A stretch of DNA of 64,000 nucleotides from Nocardiopsis sp. ATB16-24 (GTDB lineage: Bacteria; Actinomycetota; Actinomycetes; Streptosporangiales; Streptosporangiaceae), in the NCBI RefSeq assembly GCF_030271535.1, contig NZ_JASCXJ010000010.1, forward strand, positions 117,510 to 181,509, in the 5' to 3' direction. Numbering within the stretch: position 1 is the first letter of the stretch; each line of letters starts with the position of its first letter. The position numbers and the translations under genes were made by a program. The notes beneath the pieces are model-generated. The model worked only from the letters and a program-made list of their open reading frames with translations. It ran no database searches and was not told the DNA's origin. Shown here piece by piece: positions 8,248-16,089 of the stretch.

Positions 8248-9055
8248 ATTCCTTGATCATCTCCTTGAGGAAGGCCACGGACGCGGTTGGCGTCCGGGCG
8301 TTCGCCTGCAATCTACTGAACAACACCCCGAACTGCCGAACCTCTGTCGGCACATCTGTGGTCTGTCCGCGATAGATGGACTCTACGTGTACCAACTCTG
8401 GCGCTGAGGGAGAGGCCAGCAGGGAGAAAGGGCCATCCAGACCTGCGTGTGGCAGCTGCCCCCACGCGTGCATCTGGAGCATGATGCGCCCCGACTCCGC
8501 CAACTGCACCAGGGCGTCGATCTGGGCTTTCATGACCGCATTCGGCCCGATCGGTCGTCGCACCACCACATCATCCAAGACCACGTGGTACTGCGAGCCG
8601 TCCTTGCGTAGGACATCCTTGGACCGCTCGGTTCGCATACGGGTTCGCTTTCGGATCTCGGCTTCGCTCAGCCAGGGAGCGCCTGAGTGGAAAACGGCTG
8701 TTGTGTAGGGCTCGGCCTGAAGCACTCCGGGGACCAGGCTGTTGTGGTACTCACGAATCACCGCCGCCTCTGCTTGTAGCTCATGGAGCTGTCCTAGCCA
8801 GTCGACGTGCTCAGGCTCGTACAGCTCGCTGTACAGACGTGCCAGGCGCCCGTCCGCCTTGAGGAAGCCGTCAACACCGTCTACTTCTGATTCGTTGAGC
8901 CTTCTGCGGCCGTTTTCAATGTGGGACACGTGTCCCTTGCTGCACCTCAGGTACCCGGCTAGAGCCGTTTGCGTTTTCCCTGCCCTCTTGCGTGACCTGA
9001 CCAAGGCTTGGCCAAAGCGCACGTCTGAGACATTTCGGTCATCCGTCTCTTCCAT
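8237..9055 (-). CDS. XRE-family regulator with DUF5753 (Scr1-type)
   Basis: A 272-residue protein. The helix-turn-helix lies at about residues 14-65 (ALVRSRKRAGKTQTALAGYL and CSKGHVSHIENGRRRL). The DUF5753 region follows with the typical EYHNSLVPGVLQAEPYTTAV, MRTERSKDVL and LVQLAESGRIMLQMHAWG. It is upstream of, and overlaps by 11 bases, a DUF397 gene, the standard arrangement. The coding sequence is somewhat lower in GC than its surroundings, suggesting acquisition. Likely autoregulatory. Confidence 0.88.
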   Translation of the reverse strand: MEETDDRNVSDVRFGQALVRSRKRAGKTQTALAGYLRCSKGHVSHIENGRRRLNESEVDGVDGFLKADGRLARLYSELYEPEHVDWLGQLHELQAEAAVIREYHNSLVPGVLQAEPYTTAVFHSGAPWLSEAEIRKRTRMRTERSKDVLRKDGSQYHVVLDDVVVRRPIGPNAVMKAQIDALVQLAESGRIMLQMHAWGQLPHAGLDGPFSLLASPSAPELVHVESIYRGQTTDVPTEVRQFGVLFSRLQANARTPTASVAFLKEMIKEYAG

Positions 9056-9405
9056 GGCGTTTATTCAACCAGGGGGGTTGCTTTATGTCTACGGAAAGTT
9101 GTCATAAGTTGCTTCGAGGTATTCAGTAGTGGTCATGTCACGCGGCGCACTTTAAAGAGTGGCCGCTCGGTGGAATCTTATGATCATCGAGCGAGGTGCT
9201 GGGTTGGAGCTAGGCCGTAGACGTGGGGGTTTCCGAATGCCTCAGTCTTCAAGGAGCCAACAGCAACACCCCGGCAACCCTCTCTGAAGAGGTAAGTGGC
9301 CCTTTGCTCAGCGGCAACTACTGCAACAAAAAACGCCCCGGTGCCGGTTCGTGGCGGCTCCAGGGCGTGACGCCCCACCTGACCTGAAATGACCTGAGGT
9401 GAGAC
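9056..9405. other. Intergenic region between the XRE gene and a small ORF
   Basis: 350 bases with no convincing gene. It presumably holds the promoter of the minus-strand XRE gene near 9056-9130, where AT content rises, and the leader of the plus-strand small ORF. A terminator-like hairpin pointing left sits at 9328-9367. Confidence 0.4.
9328..9367 (-). terminator. Intrinsic-terminator-like hairpin on the minus strand
   Basis: Read on the minus strand, a stem made from CGCCC...GGGCG with an inner GCCG pairing is followed by six T residues. No gene ends just upstream on that strand, so it may stop antisense transcription from 9.4-10 kb or terminate a short unannotated RNA. Confidence 0.5.
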
Positions 9406-9579
9406 ATGCAGCAGCATACCGATCCCTCCGTCTACGGAACCACACAACACAGGATTAAGACATCCCAGTATTCCCGGAACGCTCGCCGTAACTCCCACAC
9501 GACGCACGGCCTCCACACCCGAACCCTTCAGATACGAGGCGACGCCAGGCCGATGCCCACCACCGTGGGAGGCAACTGA
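9406..9579 (+). CDS. Small ORF translationally coupled to the ATP-binding gene
   Basis: ATG 9406 is preceded by GAGGTGA at a normal distance and opens a 57-residue frame beginning MQQHTDPSVYGTTQHRI, basic and polar with no membrane segment. Its TGA overlaps the ATG of the next gene (TGATG), a typical coupling arrangement. I do not recognise the product. The good ribosome-binding site and exact stop-start overlap argue that it is translated; it could be a leader peptide. Confidence 0.5.
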   Translation: MQQHTDPSVYGTTQHRIKTSQYSRNARRNSHTTHGLHTRTLQIRGDARPMPTTVGGN

Positions 9580-9995
9580 TGCTTGCCCTCTCACATGACC
9601 AGACCCTCCTTTGGAAGGGTCGGACCAGCTTCCCCGGGGTTGTGGAGGCCGTTGGCGATGCTCGCGCATGGGTGACCGCACGGCTCATCGACCAGGGCAT
9701 AGAACCGCCCGAAAGTCTCACCCTCGTGCTCTCCGAGCTGGCGACCAACGCCATCGCCCATACCCGTAGCGGAACCGCTGGCGGACAGTTCGCGGTCAGG
9801 ACCCTCATCTACAGCGACCACATCCGCGTCGAGGTCCGGGACGGCGGTCCCTTCGAGAACACGCACCCCCTCCACCCCTCCGTCCCCGAGCTTCTGGCCG
9901 AGCACGGACGCGGCTTGGTCCTAGTCGACGCGCTCGCCTGCTCGTGGGGACGCCTGACGAATGGCCGCGGTGTCTTCGCGGAGGTGCTCCGATGA
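9579..9995 (+). CDS. ATP-binding protein, anti-sigma-factor kinase fold (HATPase_c)
   Basis: A 138-residue single-domain protein of the RsbW/SpoIIAB-like GHKL family common in actinobacteria. The N-box is LVLSELATNAIAHT, the G1 box EVRDGGP, and the G2 region HGRGLVLVDALA. These proteins bind ATP and usually hold sigma factors or anti-anti-sigma proteins. The ATG at 9579 has GGAGG six bases upstream and overlaps the stop of the preceding small ORF. No sigma-factor gene is adjacent, so the partner is unknown. Such ATPases are frequently linked to XRE/DUF397 genes, as here. Confidence 0.9.
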   Translation: MLALSHDQTLLWKGRTSFPGVVEAVGDARAWVTARLIDQGIEPPESLTLVLSELATNAIAHTRSGTAGGQFAVRTLIYSDHIRVEVRDGGPFENTHPLHPSVPELLAEHGRGLVLVDALACSWGRLTNGRGVFAEVLR

Positions 9996-10270
9996 CGCGG
10001 TCCTGTACACCAGCACCTCCATGAGCCGGTGCGGCGATGACGTGCCCCCACCCCCTCGTGGGAGGTTTCCGCGCCGCACCACACCCGGGCCCTGGCTCTT
10101 GACTCGGTCAGGGCCCCGGCCCCACACCACAGCGCCGCTCCTGCCGGAAGATCAGGACGGCCTTCCCCGGTGGGACGCCACCGGGCACCGGGGCCACCGG
10201 GCTGGATGAAAGAAGGGACCGGTGGCCCCTCACCAACAAAGAATCCCCGCGAGCGAAGGGAGAAGAAGGC

Positions 10271-10531
10271 GTGACGGCCTTGCTGTGCGGGTACTGTGGC
10301 AAACCACGCGAGGCAGGAGTACCAACCTACCGGTGCACCTGCATCCCCGCCGAGGTGTGGCGGTCTCCGGACCTGGCCCAGGCTGTACGCACTCTGAACC
10401 TGGCCCAGGTCATCCGGTGCCTGCGCCGACACCCCGCGACCCGACACCTGTCCCAGTTCAGGGGCTTTTTGAGTTGTCAGCCTCGACAAAGCGGTTCGGG
10501 TCAGGGAAAACCGGATCTACGACTGGAGTGA
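10271..10531 (+). pseudogene. Truncated N-terminus of a zinc-ribbon XRE regulator
   Basis: From GTG 10271 the frame reads LLCGYCGKPREAGVPTYRC with paired cysteines, then DLAQAVRTLNLAQVIRCLRR and RHLSQ. That is the start of an actinobacterial XRE family with an N-terminal cysteine module, in which the helix-turn-helix continues after LSQ. Here the similarity stops at LSQF and the frame ends in unrelated sequence after 86 residues, so the DNA-binding helices and the whole C-terminal part are missing. I call it a remnant; translation of the small cysteine-containing peptide remains possible. Confidence 0.6.
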
Positions 10532-10645
10532 AAGGCCCCGCCCAACAAGTTCTCGGCATCACCACCCACCGTACTAAGGGCGAGTGCTCGTGTGCCGACG
10601 GACCGCCGCCGGAACCCATCGAATCAGGTAGCTGTCATCTTCAAG

Positions 10646-10945
10646 TCATCCCAGGTCACCGGTCTTTCGGTACCGTGGTCGCTGGTTGTATCCGTACTCA
10701 GGGTTGTTCGCTGCATGCTCGACGATCAATACGTTCTCACGTCGACGGACTTCGCTATCTGTGGCGGTCTCAGATTGCCACAGGATCTGTTTACGAATAG
10801 TGAAGTCCTGAAGTTCAGAAAGATCGAAATCCTGATAGAGAGACTCCTTCGAGGGGCTCCCGAAGTAGGTCAGACGGCTATCAGTCAGATCTGAGCCGAC
10901 GTAGATTTTTCCGTTAGGGTAGGTGATCTTGTAGATAACTTTCAT
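10646..10945 (-). CDS. GIY-YIG family protein
   Basis: A 99-residue protein beginning MKVIYKITYPNGKIYVGSDL; the IYKITYPNGKIYVG core is a variant GIY-YIG motif. It continues with TYFGSPS, FTIRKQILW, an acidic TDSEVRRRENVLI (possible metal-binding Glu) and a terminal NPEYGYNQRP. Short stand-alone members of this kind occur in actinobacteria and phages; a nuclease role is plausible but untested. GC content is clearly lower than the neighbours, and no obvious Shine-Dalgarno precedes the ATG, both consistent with recent acquisition. Confidence 0.8.
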   Translation of the reverse strand: MKVIYKITYPNGKIYVGSDLTDSRLTYFGSPSKESLYQDFDLSELQDFTIRKQILWQSETATDSEVRRRENVLIVEHAANNPEYGYNQRPRYRKTGDLG

Positions 10946-11027
10946 GCGACAACGGTAACAACCGAATCTGACGAATCAGCCATAGCTCCAGTGATCGGCT
11001 GGTCACCAATGGGGCGGGACCGGTCGG

Positions 11028-11489
11028 TCAGGGGGTTCGGCCCGCGGAGACCGAGGAGGGTCCCGGGACGGGGGAGAGGGCGCGGCGGACCGCGTGGACG
11101 ACGCGGTCCCACAGGGCGCGCAGGCGTGAGCGGGTGCCGGCTCCCCTCAGGTGCGGACGGACCCGTACGGGGGCGTTCCCGAGCGCGGGAACGCGGACCC
11201 TGATCCGGTCGCCGGTGCGGGTCACGGTCATCCGGTCCCAGGACACCCGCTCGGGGAAGGAGGCCTCGTACAACAGCGCCCCGGTGACACGGGAGACCAG
11301 CAGCAGTCTCCACCCGTCGTGGACCAAGGACACCTGGGCGGGGTCGGTCGAAAAACCCGTACGCGCCTCCACCAGGTGCGCGCCGTCCTCCCGGCCCTGG
11401 TCGACGCGGACCACCTCCTGGACCGGACCGTGTCCGGTCCAGGAGCCGGCGCGCGGGGCGCCGCCGAACACCGACGATACGAACGGCAT
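11028..11489 (-). CDS. Hypothetical protein
   Basis: A 153-residue frame starting MPFVSSVFGGAPRAGSWTG, with internal VSLVHDGWRLLLVSRVTG and DRIRVRVPALG segments that look like a beta-rich soluble protein. I do not recognise a family. Third-position GC bias supports coding on this strand. A weak GGGGTG lies a few bases before the ATG. It is divergent from the VOC gene; no membrane segments or signal peptide. Confidence 0.55.
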   Translation of the reverse strand: MPFVSSVFGGAPRAGSWTGHGPVQEVVRVDQGREDGAHLVEARTGFSTDPAQVSLVHDGWRLLLVSRVTGALLYEASFPERVSWDRMTVTRTGDRIRVRVPALGNAPVRVRPHLRGAGTRSRLRALWDRVVHAVRRALSPVPGPSSVSAGRTP

Positions 11490-11660
11490 CAGATCACCCC
11501 TTAGGTTGAGTCTCCTGTGCTCAATTTACCTGATCGTGATCGTATCCAGCAAGTGTGCTGGTCATGAGGTCCCGTCCGCATGTTCGCTCCGCCGCGCCGC
11601 TCGGCCGGCACGCAGTACGCGAGGCGCCGGCCGTCTCGGCCCGTCACCCCGGAGCTGTCA

Positions 11661-12053
11661 GTGGCGCGTGTCACACTCGATCCCATGTTGGACCATCTCG
11701 GAATCCAGGTCGGCGACCCCGCGGCGAGCGCCGCCTTCTACGACGCGGTTCTCGCTCCCTTGGGGGCGCGACGTGTCCTCGACTTCGGCGAGAACATCGG
11801 CTACGGCAGGTCCGAACCCGACTTCTGGATCGGACCCACGACCACACCGGGCAACGCCCGCGAATGCCACATCGCCTTCACCGCACCCGACCGTGCGACG
11901 GTGGACGCCTTCTTCGCCGCCGCGGTCGAGGCGGGCGCGGAGGTGCTCCACGAGCCCAGGCTCTGGCCCGAGTACCACGAGCACTACTACGGCGCGTTCG
12001 TGCGCGATCCCGACGGCAACAACGTGGAGGCCGTCTCCCACGTCCCGGCCTGA
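11661..12053 (+). CDS. VOC-family (glyoxalase-like) protein
   Basis: A roughly 130-residue glyoxalase/bleomycin-resistance/dioxygenase fold protein. It reads MLDHLGIQVGDPAASAAFYD, then HIAFTAPDRATVDAFF and finally YGAFVRDPDGNNVEAVSH, with His and Glu residues in the usual metal-ligand positions. GTG 11661 has GGAG six bases upstream; ATG 11685 would begin right at MLDHLG. The substrate cannot be predicted. It may be co-transcribed with the GNAT gene that follows. Confidence 0.88.
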   Translation: MARVTLDPMLDHLGIQVGDPAASAAFYDAVLAPLGARRVLDFGENIGYGRSEPDFWIGPTTTPGNARECHIAFTAPDRATVDAFFAAAVEAGAEVLHEPRLWPEYHEHYYGAFVRDPDGNNVEAVSHVPA

Positions 12054-12136
12054 GCACGCACGTGCGAAGGAACCCCACCGCGGGGAGAATGTCGTGTGAC
12101 ACGGTAGGACCGGGAGCGGAAGGAGAGGGGTCGACG

Positions 12137-12673
12137 TTGTACCGCCTGAGGGAGTGGGGACCGGGGGACGTCGACCGGTTGCTGGAGGCCTTCTCCGAGG
12201 CCGAGATGGCCAGGCAGTCCCCTGTGGTGCCGACCACGCCGGAGCAGGCCCGCGCGTGGATCGACCGGCGCCGTGTCCTGGCCGCGGAGGGGTCGGTGTT
12301 CGGCTTCGCGGTGGTGGAGGGGGACGGGCCGGTGCTGGGGCACGTCCAGGTGTCGGTGACCAGCAGACGCCACGACACGGGTTGGGTGTCCTACTGGACC
12401 CTGGCCGAGGCGCGGGGCAGAGGTGTGGCCACGGCCGGGACGATGCTGGCCTGCGAGTACGCCTTCGGCGGGTTGGGCTTGTTCCGGCTGGAACTGGGGC
12501 ACCGCCTCGACAACCCCGGATCGTGCGTGGTGGCGCGCCGGGCCGGGTTCCGGCCGGAGGGGATCGAGCGCCGGAAGCTGCGCTACGGCGACGAGCGCTT
12601 CGACACGGGGACGCACGCCCGTTTGGCCACCGACCCGGTGGAGGGCGTCGAACTCCGGCCGTGCGCGTACTGA
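12137..12673 (+). CDS. GNAT-family N-acetyltransferase (RimJ/RimL type)
   Basis: A protein of about 178 residues with the acetyl-CoA-binding fold: YRLREWGPGDVDRLLEAF at the N-terminus, VLGHVQVSV (motif near the beta-bulge), then the pyrophosphate-binding AEARGRGVATAGTML and FRLELGHRLDN...SCVVARRAGF, as in ribosomal-protein-serine/alanine acetyltransferases. TTG 12137 matches the usual family start and has GGAGAGGGG upstream. ATG 12089 is in frame, but its GGGGAG is almost touching it. The acceptor substrate is unknown. Confidence 0.87.
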   Translation: MYRLREWGPGDVDRLLEAFSEAEMARQSPVVPTTPEQARAWIDRRRVLAAEGSVFGFAVVEGDGPVLGHVQVSVTSRRHDTGWVSYWTLAEARGRGVATAGTMLACEYAFGGLGLFRLELGHRLDNPGSCVVARRAGFRPEGIERRKLRYGDERFDTGTHARLATDPVEGVELRPCAY

Positions 12674-12748
12674 CGCGATGAGGAGGGGCGCGGGGCCCGG
12701 CGTACGCCGCGCCCCGCGCCCCGGTGTTCGCGCGTCCGGGGACGCCTC

Positions 12749-12961
12749 TTAGTCGTCGATGGCGATGCCGGACGTGGCGGTGCCGAAGAGGACGTTGCAG
12801 CCACCGTGGTCGATGCCGGCGAAGGCGAGCACGTCGGCGCAGATCGGCACGGTGATGTTCTGGATGTTGGCGTTGTTGTCCGCGGCGGCGGGACCGGCCA
12901 TGGCGCCGAAGGCGAGGCCGGTGGCGAGAACGAGACCGGAGATGGTGGCGAAACGCTTCAT
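12749..12961 (-). CDS. Small secreted two-cysteine protein (chaplin-like, paralogue 1)
   Basis: A 70-residue preprotein. A Sec signal peptide (KRFATISGLVLATGLAFGAM) ends at an AAA-D cleavage site, leaving about 43 residues that begin DNNANIQNITVPIC. Two cysteines separated by 13 residues flank a hydrophobic segment, and the protein ends GIAIDD. Size, secretion and the N-x-Q-N-x-x-VP-x-C pattern recall chaplins, the amyloid-forming surface proteins of aerial hyphae, but the core is too divergent for a firm assignment. AAGGA precedes the ATG. It is a paralogue of the gene at 13046. Confidence 0.75.
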   Translation of the reverse strand: MKRFATISGLVLATGLAFGAMAGPAAADNNANIQNITVPICADVLAFAGIDHGGCNVLFGTATSGIAIDD

Positions 12962-13045
12962 GGTGTTGTTCCTTTTCGGTTCGTGGTGTGATCGTTGTTA
13001 CCGAGGAGGCCAGGTGAGCCGGGGCGAGGGGCTCGCCGTGACTTC

Positions 13046-13258
13046 CTAGTCGTCGATGGCGATTCCGCTGGTGGAGTCCCAGTTGACGACGTTGCAGCCG
13101 CTGGCGCTGACTCCGGAGGCCTTGAGCACGTCCAGGCAGATCGGCACGGTGACGTTCTGGATGTCGGCGTTGTTGTCCGCGGCGGCGGTGCCGGTCATGG
13201 CACCGAACGCGAGGCCGGTGGCGAGTATGAAACCGGAAACCTTGGCAATACGGGACAT
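13046..13258 (-). CDS. Small secreted two-cysteine protein (chaplin-like, paralogue 2)
   Basis: A 70-residue preprotein with a near-identical signal region (FILATGLAFGAMTGTAAA) and mature start DNNADIQNVTVPIC; the two cysteines are again 13 residues apart and the end is again GIAIDD. It lies 84 bases upstream of paralogue 1 on the same strand, a clear tandem duplication. I place the ATG at 13258, immediately before the signal peptide, with AAAGG upstream. Expected to be exported and oxidised to one disulphide. Confidence 0.75.
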   Translation of the reverse strand: MSRIAKVSGFILATGLAFGAMTGTAAADNNADIQNVTVPICLDVLKASGVSASGCNVVNWDSTSGIAIDD

Positions 13259-13505
13259 TCTTCTTGCCTTTCGGAAGTTCAAAACAGGAGGGCTGCAGCC
13301 GCCGGAAATAACGTAGCGTAGTTGACCACGCGCTGGGAGTACTTCCGAGGGAGGATCCCGTATTTCCCTGAACTTTTCTCGGTTCCGTCGATGACATAAC
13401 GGACATGTCGCCGCTTTGGGGTGTTGTGAAGAGCGGAATCGAAAAAACGGCAAAACTACATATCCGACGAATACATCGGAAGCGGTGTGTCAGCGATATC
13501 AGGCA

Positions 13506-13544
13506 CAAAAAGGCCCGCACGGTGTACTACGCACCGTGCGGGCC
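13506..13544 (-). terminator. Rho-independent terminator of the GYGQQ-repeat gene
   Basis: A perfect 13-bp stem (GGCCCGCACGGTG and its complement) with a seven-base loop is followed on the minus strand by five to six T residues. It lies 12 bases beyond the stop codon of the gene at 13556-14065. Confidence 0.9.
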
Positions 13545-13555
13545 CGAGCGCGGGA

Positions 13556-14065
13556 CTACCAGCCCTGCTGACCGTATCCCGGGTACTGCTGCCCGTAACC
13601 GGGCTGCTGGCCGTAGCCGGGCTGCTGCCCATAGCCCGGGTACTGCTGCTGGTCGTATCCCGGGTAGGGCTGCTGGCCGTAACCGTGCTGCTGCCCATAG
13701 CCCGCGTACGGGTCCTGGGGCTGTCCGCCGGTGGGGTGGTACGGCTGCTGCTGGCCCGAGGGCTCCTGGGGCTGGACCTCGGCCCTCTCCGCCGCCGCGT
13801 CCTTCTTCCCGGCGTCCGGGTCCGGACGGAAGATGAACAGACGGGCGGGCTTGTCGCCCTCGTCGCCCGGCGTGATCAGGTCCAGACGCCACCCGGCCTC
13901 CTCGATCCCCTCGAGGATGCGGGTCAGCCCGGGACGCAGCTTGCTGGAGGGCTCGTCATAGGCGTTCACCTCCAACTGGATGATGAACATCCGGCGCTTC
14001 TGCTGCGCGGCGACCTTGGCGTGCTCGACGACCGTGCTGTCCCTGACGACCTGTGTGACGCTCAT
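13556..14065 (-). CDS. Conserved protein with prion-like GYGQQ C-terminal tail
   Basis: A 169-residue protein. Residues 1-80 form a compact conserved-looking domain (MSVTQVVRDSTVVEHAKVAA ... GIEEAGWRLDLITPG ... ARLFIFRPDP). Residues from about 100 to the end are low complexity, built from repeats of PGYGQQ, PYPGYDQQ and GYGQQPGYGQQ, rich in Tyr, Gly and Gln. No signal peptide or membrane helix is present, so it is probably cytosolic. The function of the N-terminal domain is unknown to me. The tail resembles Tyr/Gly/Gln-rich disordered tracts that self-associate; that comparison is inference. It has its own terminator. Confidence 0.85.
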   Translation of the reverse strand: MSVTQVVRDSTVVEHAKVAAQQKRRMFIIQLEVNAYDEPSSKLRPGLTRILEGIEEAGWRLDLITPGDEGDKPARLFIFRPDPDAGKKDAAAERAEVQPQEPSGQQQPYHPTGGQPQDPYAGYGQQHGYGQQPYPGYDQQQYPGYGQQPGYGQQPGYGQQYPGYGQQGW

Positions 14066-14245
14066 GAATAACCGTTACCCATCTGCTCCACGTGGAGCTT
14101 GCCGTACCCGTCGGGCCGATACCCCGTCGTCCGCGTCCACCGTGGCGGGATTCCGCCGGGCTACGCGTCCATGATGCCTCCTGCGGTGACGTATCCGCCA
14201 CAGAAGGCCTCAAGGACCATGGCGGGCGGGCGCCCTCACCGGTGG

Positions 14246-14908
14246 TCAGGTGGCGGCGGCGCGGACGGCCTCGACGACGGGTGTCTCTCCGTTCACCAGG
14301 TTGAGAACCTTCCCGACGGTCCCCGGTTCGTCCAGGAGGGCCACGATCACCGACGCCACGTCGTCGCGGGTCACCGAGTCACGCTGTACGTCCGAGCCCA
14401 GCTCCACCCGACCCGTGCCCGGATCATCGGTGAGCCGCCCCGGGCGCAGGATCGTCCAGTCCAGCTCCAGACTCCGCTCACGAAGATCGGCGTCGGCCGC
14501 GCGCTTGGCCTCCACGTAGGCGGCCCAGGACTCGTCGGTGCCCTCGGGAACCGGCTCGTCCACGCCGATGGCCGAGATCTGGACCAGGCGGCGCACACCC
14601 GCCAAGGAGGCGGCGTCCGCGGTCAACACGGCCGCCTTGCGGTCCACGGTCTCCTTACGGGCCGGACCGCTGCCCGGACCCGCGCCCGCCGCGAACACGA
14701 CGCCGTCGGCGTTCATGAACTTCTCGGTCAGTTCGGTGACGGTGGCCTTCTCCAGGTCGATCACGACCGGTTCGGCGCCGGCCTCGGTCACGTCCTGGGA
14801 ATGGTCGGGATTACGGATGAGCGCCACGGGCTCGTCACCACGGTCGGCCAACTTCCTGGCGAGCCGCAACGCGATCTTCCCGTGTCCCCCGGCGATGACA
14901 ATACGCAT
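14246..14908 (-). CDS. NAD(P)-binding atypical SDR protein
   Basis: A 220-residue Rossmann protein of the NmrA/YwnB-like atypical short-chain dehydrogenase group. The nucleotide-binding loop is IVIAGGHGKIALRLARKL, followed by DGVVFAAGAG, LVQISAIGVD and LDWTILRPGRLTDDPG. The catalytic Tyr-x-x-x-Lys is present only loosely (AYVEAKRAAD). It may be a reductase or a redox sensor; the substrate is unknown. Monocistronic. Confidence 0.9.
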   Translation of the reverse strand: MRIVIAGGHGKIALRLARKLADRGDEPVALIRNPDHSQDVTEAGAEPVVIDLEKATVTELTEKFMNADGVVFAAGAGPGSGPARKETVDRKAAVLTADAASLAGVRRLVQISAIGVDEPVPEGTDESWAAYVEAKRAADADLRERSLELDWTILRPGRLTDDPGTGRVELGSDVQRDSVTRDDVASVIVALLDEPGTVGKVLNLVNGETPVVEAVRAAAT

Positions 14909-15009
14909 GGGGGAAGCCTATTGCCTCACACCGCGCCAAGCCCGTCGCACTCCCGCGCGCCGGTCGTCTCCTGCCGACCGGCGCGCGGGAGGCACGAACG
15001 CGATGGCCC

Positions 15010-16089
15010 CTACTCGACGCTCCAGGTGTCCCCGCCGGCGAGCAGGGCCGCCAGCTCACCGTCCCCGTGCTCGGCACGGGCCTCCTGGACCTGCTCGTTG
15101 ACCAGGTCGTCGTAGGTGGGACGGTGGACGTCCCGGAACACGCCGACCGGTACGTGCTCGAACGCCGGCTGGTCCAGACGCGACAGCGCGAACGCATACC
15201 CCGGGTCCTCCCGGTGGGCGTCATGCCTGATCAGCCGCTCCTCGCCGACCGAGGCCACGTCCACGACCTCCAGCCCGCCGAACTCCCCGGCGACCACGCC
15301 CCGGTCCGGACCCAGGCGCAACGGCTCCCCGTGCTCCAGACGCAACAACCGGGTGTCGCGCGCGGCCGGGTCCTTCAACGGCTCGAACGCGTCGTCGTTG
15401 AAGATCGGGCAGTTCTGGTAGATCTCCACGAACGAGGCCCCCGGGTGGTCGGCGGCCGCACGCAGCACCGAGGTGAGGTGCTTGCGGTCGGAGTCGACCG
15501 TGCGCGCCACGAACGTGGCCTCCGCGCCCAACGCCAACGACACCGGGTTGAACGGCTGGTCCAGCGAGCCCACCGGCGAGGACTTGGTGATCTTCCCGGC
15601 CTCGGAGGTGGGGGAGTACTGGCCCTTGGTCAGCCCGTAGATCCGGTTGTTGAACAACAGGACGTTGATGTTGACGTTGCGGCGCAGCGCGTGGATCAGG
15701 TGGTTGCCACCGATGGAGAGCCCGTCACCGTCACCCGTGATCACCCACACCGACAGGTCCGGGCGGCTGGTGGCCAGGCCGGTCGCGATCGCCGGGGCAC
15801 GCCCGTGGATCGAGTGCATGCCGTACGTGCTCAGGTAGTAGGGGAAACGGGAGGAACAGCCGATCCCCGACACCATCACGATGTTCTCCCGGGGCACGCC
15901 CAGCTCCGGGAGGAAGGACTGGAAGGCGGCCAGGATCGCGTAGTCACCGCACCCAGGGCACCAACGCACCTCCTGGTCGGACTTGAAGTCCTTCATCTTG
16001 TAGGCGGTGTCGGTCTTGGGCACCAGGCGGAGTCCGCCCAGGCCCTGACCGTTCGCACCGGGAACGCGCCCCGTCGGGTTCTCAGTCAC
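15010..16089 (-). CDS. korB: 2-oxoacid:ferredoxin oxidoreductase beta subunit
   Basis: A 359-residue subunit carrying the thiamine diphosphate site. It has WCPGCGDYAILAAFQ (Fe-S/TPP-associated cysteines), SGIGCSSRFPYYLS, the TPP motif GDGDGLSIGGNHLIHALRR and NNRIYGLTKGQYSPTS. With KorA it interconverts 2-oxoglutarate (or another 2-oxoacid) plus CoA with the acyl-CoA and reduced ferredoxin, as part of the actinobacterial TCA cycle. The GTG start at 16089 overlaps the korA stop by eight bases, so the two are translationally coupled. The C-terminal third matches the actinobacterial long form. Confidence 0.92.
   Translation of the reverse strand: MTENPTGRVPGANGQGLGGLRLVPKTDTAYKMKDFKSDQEVRWCPGCGDYAILAAFQSFLPELGVPRENIVMVSGIGCSSRFPYYLSTYGMHSIHGRAPAIATGLATSRPDLSVWVITGDGDGLSIGGNHLIHALRRNVNINVLLFNNRIYGLTKGQYSPTSEAGKITKSSPVGSLDQPFNPVSLALGAEATFVARTVDSDRKHLTSVLRAAADHPGASFVEIYQNCPIFNDDAFEPLKDPAARDTRLLRLEHGEPLRLGPDRGVVAGEFGGLEVVDVASVGEERLIRHDAHREDPGYAFALSRLDQPAFEHVPVGVFRDVHRPTYDDLVNEQVQEARAEHGDGELAALLAGGDTWSVE

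Noticed and set aside
9961..10209. An 82-codon plus-strand frame after the ATP-binding gene
   Set aside because: Pro/Arg-rich, overlaps the end of the ATPase gene in another frame, and lacks a ribosome-binding site.
13456..13700. Repeats in the GYGQQ-coding region as a possible CRISPR array
   Set aside because: The repeats are short, contiguous and in frame with a protein tail; no spacers of constant length and no cas genes.
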